This document shows positions 34,077 through 42,933 of a stretch of DNA of 64,000 bases, piece after piece (position 1 is the first letter of the stretch; each line of letters starts with the position of its first letter). The DNA lies in assembly GCF_900564155.1 (NCBI RefSeq), contig NZ_LS999839.1, positions 3,965,097 to 4,029,096 of the forward strand, given 5' to 3'. The DNA is from Pedobacter schmidteae. Lineage in GTDB: Bacteria > Bacteroidota > Bacteroidia > Sphingobacteriales > Sphingobacteriaceae. The notes below the pieces were generated by a model. The model made no database searches and had not been told where the DNA came from. It saw nothing but the letters and a program-made list of their open reading frames with translations. Made by a program: the position numbers and the translations under genes.

Positions 34077-35234
34077 ATGACAACGCTATTTAAAAAACAT
34101 ATATATACTTATATCAGATTTTGGGTACCTGTAACTTTAGGTATCATCTGGTGCGTGGGGCTTGGCTGCAAGAAAAAAGAAGCAGGAAAGAAAGAAGAGC
34201 CAAAAGTAGAGGTGGTGAATGTACCTAGTGCCACAAAAATTTCTGATCTGGCACTCATTTATCATGGTGGCCAACACAGAATGGCATGGAATAGCGGGCA
34301 ACTGAAACATTACGTTTTCAGAAATGTGAATGGTAAACCCGAATGGCTGTTTGATGGTTTTCTGTTCCTGGAAATTACCTCGTCAATAAATGGCCATATG
34401 TACGATTTCGGGATATCCGGCCCCAATACGCAGATTCCCGGAAAACCGGAGTGGGAATGGTTGCTGAGCCGGACTTTTGCAGATGGCAAGGGCCCCGATG
34501 CCATTGAAGCTACATTGGATAGTTTAAGCCGCAAGGGTTTCCCCCCGCCTTATAAACGCAAAGTAGTGATGGCTATTCCTAATCCTATGTACGGTTCGAC
34601 AGGATGGGGGGCAATAGACCATAAAGCTTTGGATTTTAATAAGGCCGAAGATAGGCTCAAAGCCGCCAATTGGTATATAGACCGGGTAATGGACATCTGG
34701 AACTCAAAAAAATATAAATACATCGAACTTTCGGGTTTTTACTGGCTGCATGAAACCATTGATTCTGGAAATGGTGATCATACACTGGTTGGGCAAATAG
34801 GCGATCGTTTGAAAACCATGAAGCTAGATTTTAACTGGATTCCTTATTATGGTGCCGAAAGGGCTGATAAATGGCAAGACCTGAAATTTGACGTGGCCTA
34901 CCAGCAACCCAATTATTTTTTCAGTACCTCATCGCCTATGTCCATTTTAACCGGTGGTGTAGACTTTGGATTACGGTACAATATGCAGTTGGAAATGGAA
35001 TTTGACAGACGAGTGGAGCAGGTGGAGTACGGAAAGCGTTTTTACGATTACATCCAGGTTTTCCAGGATAAAGGTGTTTGGGATAACAAACAGGTGGCCT
35101 ATTACGATGGAGACGGAGCCTGGTATATGCTATCCATTAGTAAAGATCCGGAATTGCAAAAAATGGCTAAGAAATTAGGCGATATAGTAGCAAAACGGCA
35201 TGAAAAAGCCGTTGGTGCTATGGGCGCCCGATAA
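34077..35234 (+). CDS. DUF4855 domain lipoprotein, possible glycoside hydrolase
   Basis: A 385-residue protein with a hydrophobic signal segment and lipobox VGLGC (Cys31). The rest matches DUF4855, a family found in Bacteroidota polysaccharide loci and thought to be a TIM-barrel; visible segments are VMAIPNPMYGSTGWGAID, KYIELSGFYWLHE, and DLKFDVAYQQPNYFF. Asp/Glu residues in these positions could be catalytic, but I cannot assign them. It is the last gene of the locus and has a terminator at 35265-35293. It is the only hydrolase candidate here. Confidence 0.8.
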   Translation: MTTLFKKHIYTYIRFWVPVTLGIIWCVGLGCKKKEAGKKEEPKVEVVNVPSATKISDLALIYHGGQHRMAWNSGQLKHYVFRNVNGKPEWLFDGFLFLEITSSINGHMYDFGISGPNTQIPGKPEWEWLLSRTFADGKGPDAIEATLDSLSRKGFPPPYKRKVVMAIPNPMYGSTGWGAIDHKALDFNKAEDRLKAANWYIDRVMDIWNSKKYKYIELSGFYWLHETIDSGNGDHTLVGQIGDRLKTMKLDFNWIPYYGAERADKWQDLKFDVAYQQPNYFFSTSSPMSILTGGVDFGLRYNMQLEMEFDRRVEQVEYGKRFYDYIQVFQDKGVWDNKQVAYYDGDGAWYMLSISKDPELQKMAKKLGDIVAKRHEKAVGAMGAR

Positions 35235-35264
35235 GCTCAGATTAACACACATAATTTGAAACCT

Positions 35265-35293
35265 AACCGCCTCGTTGTTATTATGAGGCGGTT
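35265..35293. terminator. Shared terminator of the PUL and the esterase gene
   Basis: AACCGCCTC (35265-35273) and GAGGCGGTT (35285-35293) form a 9-base stem, followed by T-rich sequence on the plus strand. The stem overlaps the last codons of the esterase gene (stop at 35281). It terminates the plus-strand locus and probably also the minus-strand esterase. Confidence 0.88.
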
Positions 35294-36177
35294 TTTATTT
35301 TTTTAGGCTGTAAATCGTTAAAGTCTACCTCCATCTGGAACTGCTTTTTCTGTTCTACATAATTGCGGATGAACCATAAAATTTCGTCCAGGTTATCATG
35401 CATCGGTGTTCCGGCAATTTCATGCCCCATATTACGTGCAAAAAGGAAGTAATAAGGATATTTCTGCTTTTTAAAATGACTGGCCAGGTATCTGGAACCA
35501 AACATTCCGCGGTTAAAAAGCTTCACCTTATTATAGGTTACAACTTTATCATTTGTGCCATGAAACATCATTGTAGGGGCAGGTGGAGTTTTATATTTTG
35601 GTTTTCCACTATAGCTTAAAATAGAGCCGGCAAAAGCAATAACCCCTTTGTACTGAAAGTTTTGTGGCAGCTGATGGGTTAAGTCTGTGCTATTTCTTTT
35701 TTCCCAATCGGCCTGTAATATCGTGACAGCTCCGGCACTAGAGCCCGACAACATGATTTTTGCGGTATCAATCCCGATTTCATCTGCATTTGCAATTAGA
35801 TAGGCTGTCGCATCATACAAATCTGTAACTGCATAAGCTATTGCTGTTTTCAGCACACTGGTATTAAAAACTGTGGGCCATTTTTCTCCCTTTAAACCCA
35901 ATCTGTAATCAATAGCGACTACTTTATAGTTGTTTTCTACCAGTTTTTTAAAATAAGGCAGGTAATAACTGTCGTCTCTTTTTCCCGTAACAAAACCACC
36001 ACCGAATAGAAATATCACACATGGTTTTTTGATTTTAAGATCCTGGTTGCTATATACATCCAGTTTTAATTCAACAGTATCTTTTTTACTATAGGTAAAA
36101 GTTTGTTTGGTCTGCGAGAAGGCGTAAGCATTGAATAAAATGATTAGGCCCGTTAAAATAGCTATTCTGTAGTTCAC
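35281..36177 (-). CDS. Secreted alpha/beta hydrolase (esterase/lipase family)
   Basis: A 298-residue protein with a signal peptide (ILTGLIILFNAYAFSQ). It has the alpha/beta hydrolase order: an oxyanion-type FLFGGGFVTG (55-64), nucleophile elbow SGSSAGA, acid in FHGTNDKVV, and a C-terminal His in NMGHEIAG. It resembles carboxylesterase/lipase enzymes of the BD-FAE group, which can remove acyl or feruloyl esters from polysaccharides. It is convergent with the preceding locus and shares its terminator; a role in that locus is only a guess. Confidence 0.85.
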   Translation of the reverse strand: MNYRIAILTGLIILFNAYAFSQTKQTFTYSKKDTVELKLDVYSNQDLKIKKPCVIFLFGGGFVTGKRDDSYYLPYFKKLVENNYKVVAIDYRLGLKGEKWPTVFNTSVLKTAIAYAVTDLYDATAYLIANADEIGIDTAKIMLSGSSAGAVTILQADWEKRNSTDLTHQLPQNFQYKGVIAFAGSILSYSGKPKYKTPPAPTMMFHGTNDKVVTYNKVKLFNRGMFGSRYLASHFKKQKYPYYFLFARNMGHEIAGTPMHDNLDEILWFIRNYVEQKKQFQMEVDFNDLQPKKIKTAS

Positions 36178-36311
36178 GGTAATGATTTTTAGATATAAAC
36201 GAATATAAGGAAATTAAGTTTTGATCTGTCTGTGTCGTGTCTGTAAAATAAATCTACGGCTTGCTGTGGTTAATATCGTAAAACATATATAATTTTTAAG
36301 AAAGTACATAT

Positions 36312-36992
36312 ATGGAACATGATAGAATTTATTTTAATAGTAAAAAAGCTGTACCAGATTTACTGAGTTATTTAAAGGAGCGACTGGATGACAGCACCGG
36401 GTTTTACGAGACGATAGTACCTATGCTACAGGTGCAGCATTTTGATAGGGCGAAAATAATTGCAAAAGCCGGTGAAATGGGATTGGTGGCTTTTTGGTTA
36501 CAGCTGGGATATGCGCGTTGTTTTACCGCTTCTATAGATGAAGAAGGGTTACGACAGGAAAAGACGACAGACTTTTGTAGTCCGAATAAGATATTGGTTA
36601 TCACCGAAAGTTTTTTTGGGGGAATGCCTAGTAGGTTTAATGTTCAGTTGTCTGCAGGAGCGGTAGTTGTTCCCTTTCCACGACATGCTTTCGATTTTTT
36701 GAAATCTATGGCTCCCGGGGTGGAAGCATTGGCTAATAAAATTCTGGCACTGGATAAGCCCGAGGGCCAGGAAAAAACGATTATGCAAGGCATGAAACCA
36801 CGGGAAAGGTATCGCGAGTTTTTAAGATTTTTTGGAGCTGGAATTGAACAATATTTTGCCATAAAGCACATTGCAAGTTACCTGAATATGACGCCCACTT
36901 TTCTAAGCAGGTTGCGTGGAGAGCTTTATAAAAATAAAACTGATTTAAAAAAGTATCTACAGACCATTTTTTTTATTCTAAACTTGGGCTAA
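36312..36992 (+). CDS. Crp/Fnr-like transcriptional regulator
   Basis: A 226-residue protein with an N-terminal cNMP-binding-like beta roll (about 45-130) and a C-terminal helix-turn-helix (EQYFAIKHIASYLNMTPTFLSRLR without the full span; HTH near 183-205). This is the architecture of Crp/Fnr-like regulators frequent in Pedobacter. The cNMP-contacting residues are not conserved, so the ligand is probably not cAMP. It is followed after 24 bases by an Lrp/AsnC gene, so the two may be co-transcribed. Confidence 0.8.
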   Translation: MEHDRIYFNSKKAVPDLLSYLKERLDDSTGFYETIVPMLQVQHFDRAKIIAKAGEMGLVAFWLQLGYARCFTASIDEEGLRQEKTTDFCSPNKILVITESFFGGMPSRFNVQLSAGAVVVPFPRHAFDFLKSMAPGVEALANKILALDKPEGQEKTIMQGMKPRERYREFLRFFGAGIEQYFAIKHIASYLNMTPTFLSRLRGELYKNKTDLKKYLQTIFFILNLG

Positions 36993-37016
36993 TTTGGCCC
37001 TAACTAACCAAACTAT

Positions 37017-37526
37017 ATGACTTTTCATTTGGACGAAATAGACCTTAAACTTTTGTTGCATCTACAAAAGAACTCACGGATGAGTTTGCGAGAGCTATCT
37101 CATGAGATACACTTATCAGATAGCTCTGTGAGATCAAGAATTCAGCGTTTGGAGACCGAAGGCTATATTAAGCAGTATACTGCCATTTTAAACAAGGTAA
37201 TGATCAAAAGAAATCTGGTATCCTTTACGGGAATCAGGTTGAAGGAGAATAATTACAGCACCACGATCTATTTTCTGGACAAGTTACGGGAGGTGCCCGG
37301 GGTTTACAATTGTTATTATGTAAATGGGATGTTTGATTTTCTATTACACATGGTGGTTGGTGATATGCAGGAATACTACAATACGCTGGTCCACATCCTC
37401 GCTAAAATTAACGGAGTTAGCCGAATCACCACATTTTTTGTATTGAATGAAATGGAAGGGGAAAAGTTGATTGATTTGAGTCATTTGAAGAGTGGTTATA
37501 GGAGATATCGTAAACGGTTACACTAG
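37017..37526 (+). CDS. Lrp/AsnC family transcriptional regulator
   Basis: A 169-residue regulator. The N-terminal winged helix (LDEIDLKLLLHLQKNSRMSL, then SDSSVRSRIQRLETEGYI) is followed by an effector-binding RAM domain (about 70-150). These proteins respond to amino acids or related metabolites and often control neighbouring genes; the closest target would be the TonB receptor at 37581, 54 bases downstream. Ligand unknown. Confidence 0.92.
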   Translation: MTFHLDEIDLKLLLHLQKNSRMSLRELSHEIHLSDSSVRSRIQRLETEGYIKQYTAILNKVMIKRNLVSFTGIRLKENNYSTTIYFLDKLREVPGVYNCYYVNGMFDFLLHMVVGDMQEYYNTLVHILAKINGVSRITTFFVLNEMEGEKLIDLSHLKSGYRRYRKRLH

Positions 37527-37580
37527 TACTCACTTGGCGATACGGGAATTCTTTCTATTTTTACAACTCACGATGTAATT

Positions 37581-39911
37581 ATGCCAAACACCTATAGAGT
37601 CGTAATGATTCTCCTTATTATATTTGCTCGGTCCGGGTTCGTATCTGCCCAAATCAAAAGCACAATCAATGGAAATGTAACTGATGCCAAAACAGGTGAA
37701 ACATTAATTGGCGCTAGTGTAAAATTAAGCGGGAGCAGTTCTGCAGCTACCGTCACCAATTCCTATGGTTTTTATTCTATCAATACATTACAAGGAAGCT
37801 ATGAAATCTCTGTTAGTTTTATTGGTTACAAAACCATCAAACAAAGCATACAAATCAATAAGGACAGCAGATTAAATTTTGTGCTGGAAGAAGATAATCA
37901 GCTGCATGAAGTGGTCATTTCAGCCATCAAAAGAAATGAAAATGTAAGTAGTCCGCAAATGGGGCTACAAAAAATTGCGATACAGGAAATTAATAATGTA
38001 CCCGTTTTACTGGGTGAAAGGGATGTGCTAAAGACCTTGCAATTGCTCCCGGGAATAAAATCGGCAGGAGAAGGAAACAGCGGTTTTTACGTTAGGGGTG
38101 GTTCTACAGATCAGAATCTGATTTTGCTAGACGAAGCGCCTGTGTATAATGCCTCACATTTGCTCGGTTTCTTCTCTACGTTTAATTCCGATGCCATCAA
38201 AGATGTGAGTGTTTACAAAGGTGGAATGCCTGCACAGTACGGCGGTCGACTCGCATCGGTACTGGATATTAAAATGAATGATGGAAACCGTAAAACCTAT
38301 ACCGCTGAGGGAGGAATAGGACTGATTTCGTCCAGACTTAAAGCAGAAGGACCTATTGTAAAAGACAAAGGCTCGTTTATGGTCAGCGCCCGTAGGACCT
38401 ATCTGGATGCCTTTCTGGCTTTATCACCTGATAGCGCTGTAAATGGCAATACCCTATTCTTTTATGACCTGAATGCTAAGGCAAATTATCAGTTAGATGA
38501 GAAAAATACACTGTATCTTTCAGGTTATTTCGGACGGGATAAATTGGGGATTTCTGATACATTTGGTTTTAATTGGGGCAATGCAACAGTTACCCTGCGC
38601 TGGAACCATTTGTACAGCAACCGACTGTTCTCCAATACTTCTTTAATTTACAGTAATTATAATTATGTAATTCAGAACTTTATGGAAGAGAATAATTTTG
38701 AGGTAAACTCTTCTATTAAGGATTTCAATTTAAAGCAGGATTTTGAATATAGCCTGAGCAATAGTCACAATTTGAAGTTTGGTGTAAATGCCATTCATCA
38801 TACCATTGCACCTGGAAAACTGACCGCATCGGCAAGTTCAAGTGTTAACCAAACCACTTATGAGAATCGCAAGGGGTTAGAGCTGGCTACTTATGTATCC
38901 GACGAGTGGGCCGTAAATGAAAGGATGAACCTGGTATATGGCTTAAGGATCAGTAGTTTTTCATTATTAGGGCCGGCAAATATCAAGTCTTACGATGCAG
39001 ATGGGAATACCATAAAAACAGTTCCTTATGGCTCGGGCGATTTCATAAAGAGCTATTTCAATTTGGAACCACGCGTTTCAGCAAGTTATCAGTTGGGCAA
39101 TACGAGCTCATTGAAGGCAGCCTACACCCGTAACGTTCAAAATGTACACCTGATGTCTAATTCTACCTCTACGTCGCCTACTGATTTGTATATCATGAAC
39201 AGTAACAATGTAAAACCGGAAATTGCCGATCAGATTGCAGCAGGATATTTCAGGAATTTTAATGATGATAACTATGAATTCTCGGCAGAGGTATATTACA
39301 AATGGATGCAGAATCAAATTGAGTACCGCAGCGGTACCGATTTACGCGGAAATGGGAATGTAGAGGCAGATTTGTTGTATGGCGACGGCAGGGCCTATGG
39401 ACTGGAATTGTTTTTTAAGAAACGATTTGGCAAGTTTAATGGCTGGGTAGGGTATACCTGGTCGCGAACCCAACGTCAGTTTGACGCCATCAATAATGGC
39501 AAATGGTTTTATGCGAAGCAGGATAGAACGCATGACCTGTCCTTGGTTGGTATTTATAAAGCCGGACAGCGCTGGACCTTTTCTTCAGTTTTTGTATACA
39601 ATACAGGCAATGCAGTTACCTATCCAAGTGGCAAATATCAAATCAATGACCGTACTGTTTTTTACTATACCGAGAAAAATGGCTATCGGACCCCGGCCTA
39701 CCATCGATTGGATGTTTCTGCCACACTTGAAGGGAAACCGGGCAAACGGTTACAATCGAGCTGGTCATTTGGTATATACAATTTGTACAACAGGAAAAAT
39801 GCTTTCTCTATTGATTTTAGGGATAATGAAGATGATCCGAGCAAGACCGAGGCGGTACAAACCACGCTGTTTGGTATAATTCCTTCTGTAACCTGGAATT
39901 TTAAATTTTAG
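37581..39911 (+). CDS. TonB-dependent receptor with carboxypeptidase-regulatory-like domain
   Basis: A 776-residue outer-membrane transporter. Signal peptide (LIIFARSGFVSAQ), then CarboxypepD_reg-like (about 27-105, GNVTDAKTGETLIGASVKL), plug (115-230, with VLKTLQLLPGIKSAGEGNSGFY broken by the short form LLPGIKS, and GGMPAQYGGRLASVL), then a barrel ending in WNFKF, a typical aromatic C-terminus. It is followed after four bases by a DUF4249 lipoprotein, the usual partner of this receptor class. Substrate unknown. Confidence 0.93.
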   Translation: MPNTYRVVMILLIIFARSGFVSAQIKSTINGNVTDAKTGETLIGASVKLSGSSSAATVTNSYGFYSINTLQGSYEISVSFIGYKTIKQSIQINKDSRLNFVLEEDNQLHEVVISAIKRNENVSSPQMGLQKIAIQEINNVPVLLGERDVLKTLQLLPGIKSAGEGNSGFYVRGGSTDQNLILLDEAPVYNASHLLGFFSTFNSDAIKDVSVYKGGMPAQYGGRLASVLDIKMNDGNRKTYTAEGGIGLISSRLKAEGPIVKDKGSFMVSARRTYLDAFLALSPDSAVNGNTLFFYDLNAKANYQLDEKNTLYLSGYFGRDKLGISDTFGFNWGNATVTLRWNHLYSNRLFSNTSLIYSNYNYVIQNFMEENNFEVNSSIKDFNLKQDFEYSLSNSHNLKFGVNAIHHTIAPGKLTASASSSVNQTTYENRKGLELATYVSDEWAVNERMNLVYGLRISSFSLLGPANIKSYDADGNTIKTVPYGSGDFIKSYFNLEPRVSASYQLGNTSSLKAAYTRNVQNVHLMSNSTSTSPTDLYIMNSNNVKPEIADQIAAGYFRNFNDDNYEFSAEVYYKWMQNQIEYRSGTDLRGNGNVEADLLYGDGRAYGLELFFKKRFGKFNGWVGYTWSRTQRQFDAINNGKWFYAKQDRTHDLSLVGIYKAGQRWTFSSVFVYNTGNAVTYPSGKYQINDRTVFYYTEKNGYRTPAYHRLDVSATLEGKPGKRLQSSWSFGIYNLYNRKNAFSIDFRDNEDDPSKTEAVQTTLFGIIPSVTWNFKF

Positions 39912-39915
39912 TAAG

Positions 39916-40722
39916 ATGAGCGACAAAAAAAAGAAAATTGGAAATAAGATCTTGCTGATCGTAATGTTGGTTGGACTGCTATTTAGCGGATGCGAAAAGG
40001 TAGTAGATTTGAAACTGGACAATGCCGCGCCCCTGTTGGTTATCGACGGAGGAATTAGCGATCAGAACGAAAATCAGATAGTGAAGGTTTCAAAAACGTA
40101 CAGTTTTACTGAACCCAACAAATTTAATGGCATCAGTGGTGCAAAAGTTGTCCTTACCAGGCCCAATGGCAGCACCGTAAATTATACTGAAGTATCGCCG
40201 GGGATTTATCAAACTATTAAAATGAGGGGGGTACCGGGGAGCAAATATACATTGGATGTTACTGTAGAAGGAAAGGTGTATAGCGCAGTTTCTGTTATGC
40301 CGCTAAAAGTTGTGCTAGACTCACTTACGTTTAAAGAGTTTAATTTTTTCGGCACGAAAAATACTTATATAGCCGTTAACTATAAAGACCCGCCAGCTGT
40401 TGAGAATCAGTATCGTTACATTTTGACAGTTAAAGGTAAAATAGAGGACGATAAGGCCAATGAAGATCGCTTCAATAATGGAAATAAGGTGTCGGATGTG
40501 ATTTTTTATAAGCTGGAAGACCTGCTGCCTGGCGATAGCCTGAACGTAGAATTTCAATGCATCGATCGGAACGTTTACCGTTATTTTTATAGTTTGGGTC
40601 AAATTACGGGCAATGGCGGGCCACCAGTAGCACCGGCAAATCCGGTTTCCAATTTCAGTAACGGTGCCCTGGGTATTTTTAACGCCCATACCAGCAGCAA
40701 GCGCACGGCCGTGATTAAGTAG
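39916..40722 (+). CDS. DUF4249 domain lipoprotein
   Basis: A 268-residue lipoprotein (lipobox FSGC, Cys26 or so) of the DUF4249 family, which always lies next to a CarboxypepD_reg-type TonB receptor. Visible DUF4249 features are VDLKLDNAAPLLVIDGGIS after the lipobox and the beta-rich mid region with KVVLTRPNGSTVNY. It is 4 bases downstream of the receptor gene and so in the same operon. Presumed surface or periplasmic accessory of uptake; function unproven. Confidence 0.9.
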   Translation: MSDKKKKIGNKILLIVMLVGLLFSGCEKVVDLKLDNAAPLLVIDGGISDQNENQIVKVSKTYSFTEPNKFNGISGAKVVLTRPNGSTVNYTEVSPGIYQTIKMRGVPGSKYTLDVTVEGKVYSAVSVMPLKVVLDSLTFKEFNFFGTKNTYIAVNYKDPPAVENQYRYILTVKGKIEDDKANEDRFNNGNKVSDVIFYKLEDLLPGDSLNVEFQCIDRNVYRYFYSLGQITGNGGPPVAPANPVSNFSNGALGIFNAHTSSKRTAVIK

Positions 40723-40787
40723 TCCATTATAATTTTGTTTTACGGAAGAACTATGGCTATATTTATAGTATCTCTATTATAAATCTC

Positions 40788-41972
40788 ATGGTTACTTACA
40801 CAGATCAGGAACTGATTGAAGAAGAACGGGTCAGAGCTTTGCTAAGGTATGGCATACTGGATACACCTCCCGATAGTACTTTTGATAAATTGACCAAGCT
40901 GGCAGCAAAACTTCTTAACGTTCCTGTAGCCATAATCAGTCTTGTTGATAAAGACAGGGTATGGTTCAAGTCCAAATATGGATTGGATATCCAGCAGGTA
41001 GAGCGTGACGAGGGTTTGTGCACTGCGGTGGTATTGGCCAATGGCTTTTATCAGGTTGAAAATGCTGCTACAGATCCCAGAACCATGAATCATCGATTGG
41101 TAGTAGGTGAATTTGGTTTGCGGTTTTATGCCGGTTGTCCACTAAAAACAAAAGAAGGCTACAATTTAGGCTCATTTTGTGTGATTGACAAGGAACCACG
41201 TGCTTTAACTGAGGAGGAGCAAGATATTTTACTCGACCTGAGTGATATTGCTATGGATCAGCTTGAATTGAAACTGGCGAGCAGATTGTCGTCAGCGCAG
41301 CATCATCAGATATTGAATACTACGGCGCATGATTTAAAAAATCCGCTTACCACCATACCAGTACGGGCAGATTTGATCAAGCTTAAAAAGAAAGATCCAG
41401 ATATGGTTGATGCCATGTGCGATCAGATTAAGATTGCCAGCCTCAATATGGTTAGCATTATTGACGAACTACTTCAGTCGGGCAGCATGGAGGCGGGCGA
41501 ATTGAGGTTACTGCTTGTAAAACTGAATATTTCGTATTTGGTGAGTAATGTGGTTGCTATGAATCAGCCACTGGCTGAAAGGAAGGGACAATTGATTCAT
41601 TTTAAGACTGAAATGGATATTTTTATCAAAGGAGATGAAGGTAAACTAAATGAAATTATAGACAACCTGATCAATAATGCCATTAAATATGCGCCCCTAA
41701 ATACCAACATCAATGTCAGTATCAGCCGCGATGAGTATGAAGTGATTATTGCTGTAGAAGACGAGGGACCTGGCCTGACCTCCGCAGATAAGGATCTGTT
41801 GTTTCAGCGCTTTACCCGCTTAAGTGCACAGCCTACAGGTGGTGAACACTCTACAGGACTGGGCCTCTCTATTGTAAAAGTGTTGGTTGAAGCACATGGA
41901 GGTGTCATATTTGCCGAAAGCGAAGGGAAAAACAAGGGAGCGCGGTTTATCGTTAAGTTGCCGTTGCTTTAG
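40788..41972 (+). CDS. GAF domain sensor histidine kinase (soluble)
   Basis: A 394-residue kinase with no transmembrane helix or signal. A GAF domain (about 25-165) is followed by a dimerisation/phosphoacceptor motif with AHDLKNPLTT and the ATPase domain with N-box NLINNAIKYAP, G1 EDEGPGL and TGLGLSIVK. It probably senses an internal cue and phosphorylates a response regulator encoded elsewhere, as none is adjacent. Its 3' end lies five bases from the convergent epimerase gene. Confidence 0.9.
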   Translation: MVTYTDQELIEEERVRALLRYGILDTPPDSTFDKLTKLAAKLLNVPVAIISLVDKDRVWFKSKYGLDIQQVERDEGLCTAVVLANGFYQVENAATDPRTMNHRLVVGEFGLRFYAGCPLKTKEGYNLGSFCVIDKEPRALTEEEQDILLDLSDIAMDQLELKLASRLSSAQHHQILNTTAHDLKNPLTTIPVRADLIKLKKKDPDMVDAMCDQIKIASLNMVSIIDELLQSGSMEAGELRLLLVKLNISYLVSNVVAMNQPLAERKGQLIHFKTEMDIFIKGDEGKLNEIIDNLINNAIKYAPLNTNINVSISRDEYEVIIAVEDEGPGLTSADKDLLFQRFTRLSAQPTGGEHSTGLGLSIVKVLVEAHGGVIFAESEGKNKGARFIVKLPLL

Positions 41973-41977
41973 GCGGG

Positions 41978-42850
41978 TTAAAAACAGGCTACTTCCCATT
42001 TTCTAATGAAGGTGTCTCCGGAAGCTAAGGAAACTATACCTTCTTTGTTTTCCAGATTTTGGTGGTGATCAATTCCATCGGCAATTCCGCACCAGGGCTC
42101 CAGGCAAATAAAATCTGCGTCTTTTGCTGCCCATATACCAAAAAAAGGGAAATCGCTAAATTTGAAATGAATACCGCGCCCGTTTTTATGATTGCGTAAT
42201 GTTATGCAGTCACTCTTTAAAGTTTTAAATACCAGGGCATCTTCGTAAAAAAGTGAATGTTGTATTGGAAGCCTTCCGTCTTTTAATGTGATGGTCGCCG
42301 TTTCATGATCAATCAAATCCTGCTTAATTTTGTGGTATGTCAATTCATGATCCTGATTGAATTGTAAAAAATAATCAGTGTATGCTATTTTTTGGTCAAC
42401 TGGTGTAGCAAATGCAGGATGTCCACCTACGGAAAATAGTAGAGCGGGGTAGTGGGGATTGTAAATCCGATAGGTGCAGGATATTGAGGATTCCCATAAT
42501 TCATAGTGTACCTCTAAAACAAAATGAAAAGGATAAACCTTTAAAGTTTCGTCATTTTGCGTCAGTCTAAAAATTACTGAGGTATTGCTTGTCTGGCTTA
42601 GTTCAAAATCCATATCTCTGGCAAAGCCATGCCGGGGCAAGTGATAAATTTTGTTGTTAAGATAATAAGTGTTGTCTTTTAGTCCCCCAACAATAGGAAA
42701 AAGTATAGGGCTAAACTTGCCCCAATAATTGGGGTTTCCGTTCCACAGATAATTGAAGTTGTCTTCTTTTGCAGTTAAGCTTTGTAACTCTGCTCCTTTA
42801 GTGCTAAAAGAGGCTTTCAGTAGCTCGTTTTCGAGGAAAATCATATCCAT
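41978..42850 (-). CDS. Aldose 1-epimerase family protein
   Basis: A 290-residue cytoplasmic enzyme of the galactose-mutarotase fold. Segments WNGNPNYWGKFSPILFPIVGG, SVGGHPAF and CLEPWCGIADG match the conserved regions of the LacX/YeaD-like branch of aldose epimerases. It may start at Met3 (MIFLENELLKASF). It sits convergently between two kinase genes and likely converts sugar anomers. Exact sugar unknown. Confidence 0.9.
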   Translation of the reverse strand: MDMIFLENELLKASFSTKGAELQSLTAKEDNFNYLWNGNPNYWGKFSPILFPIVGGLKDNTYYLNNKIYHLPRHGFARDMDFELSQTSNTSVIFRLTQNDETLKVYPFHFVLEVHYELWESSISCTYRIYNPHYPALLFSVGGHPAFATPVDQKIAYTDYFLQFNQDHELTYHKIKQDLIDHETATITLKDGRLPIQHSLFYEDALVFKTLKSDCITLRNHKNGRGIHFKFSDFPFFGIWAAKDADFICLEPWCGIADGIDHHQNLENKEGIVSLASGDTFIRKWEVACF

Positions 42851-42933
42851 AAAAATAGAAATCCTTTTTGGTATATTAGTTGTACTTGGAAAAAAGCTGA
42901 ATTATTTAATTGGACATCACTATTTGACGGTAC

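Noticed and set aside
24000..35300. PUL locus as a recently acquired island
   Set aside because: No integrase, tRNA, direct repeats or clear change in base composition marks its borders by eye; a composition scan would be needed.
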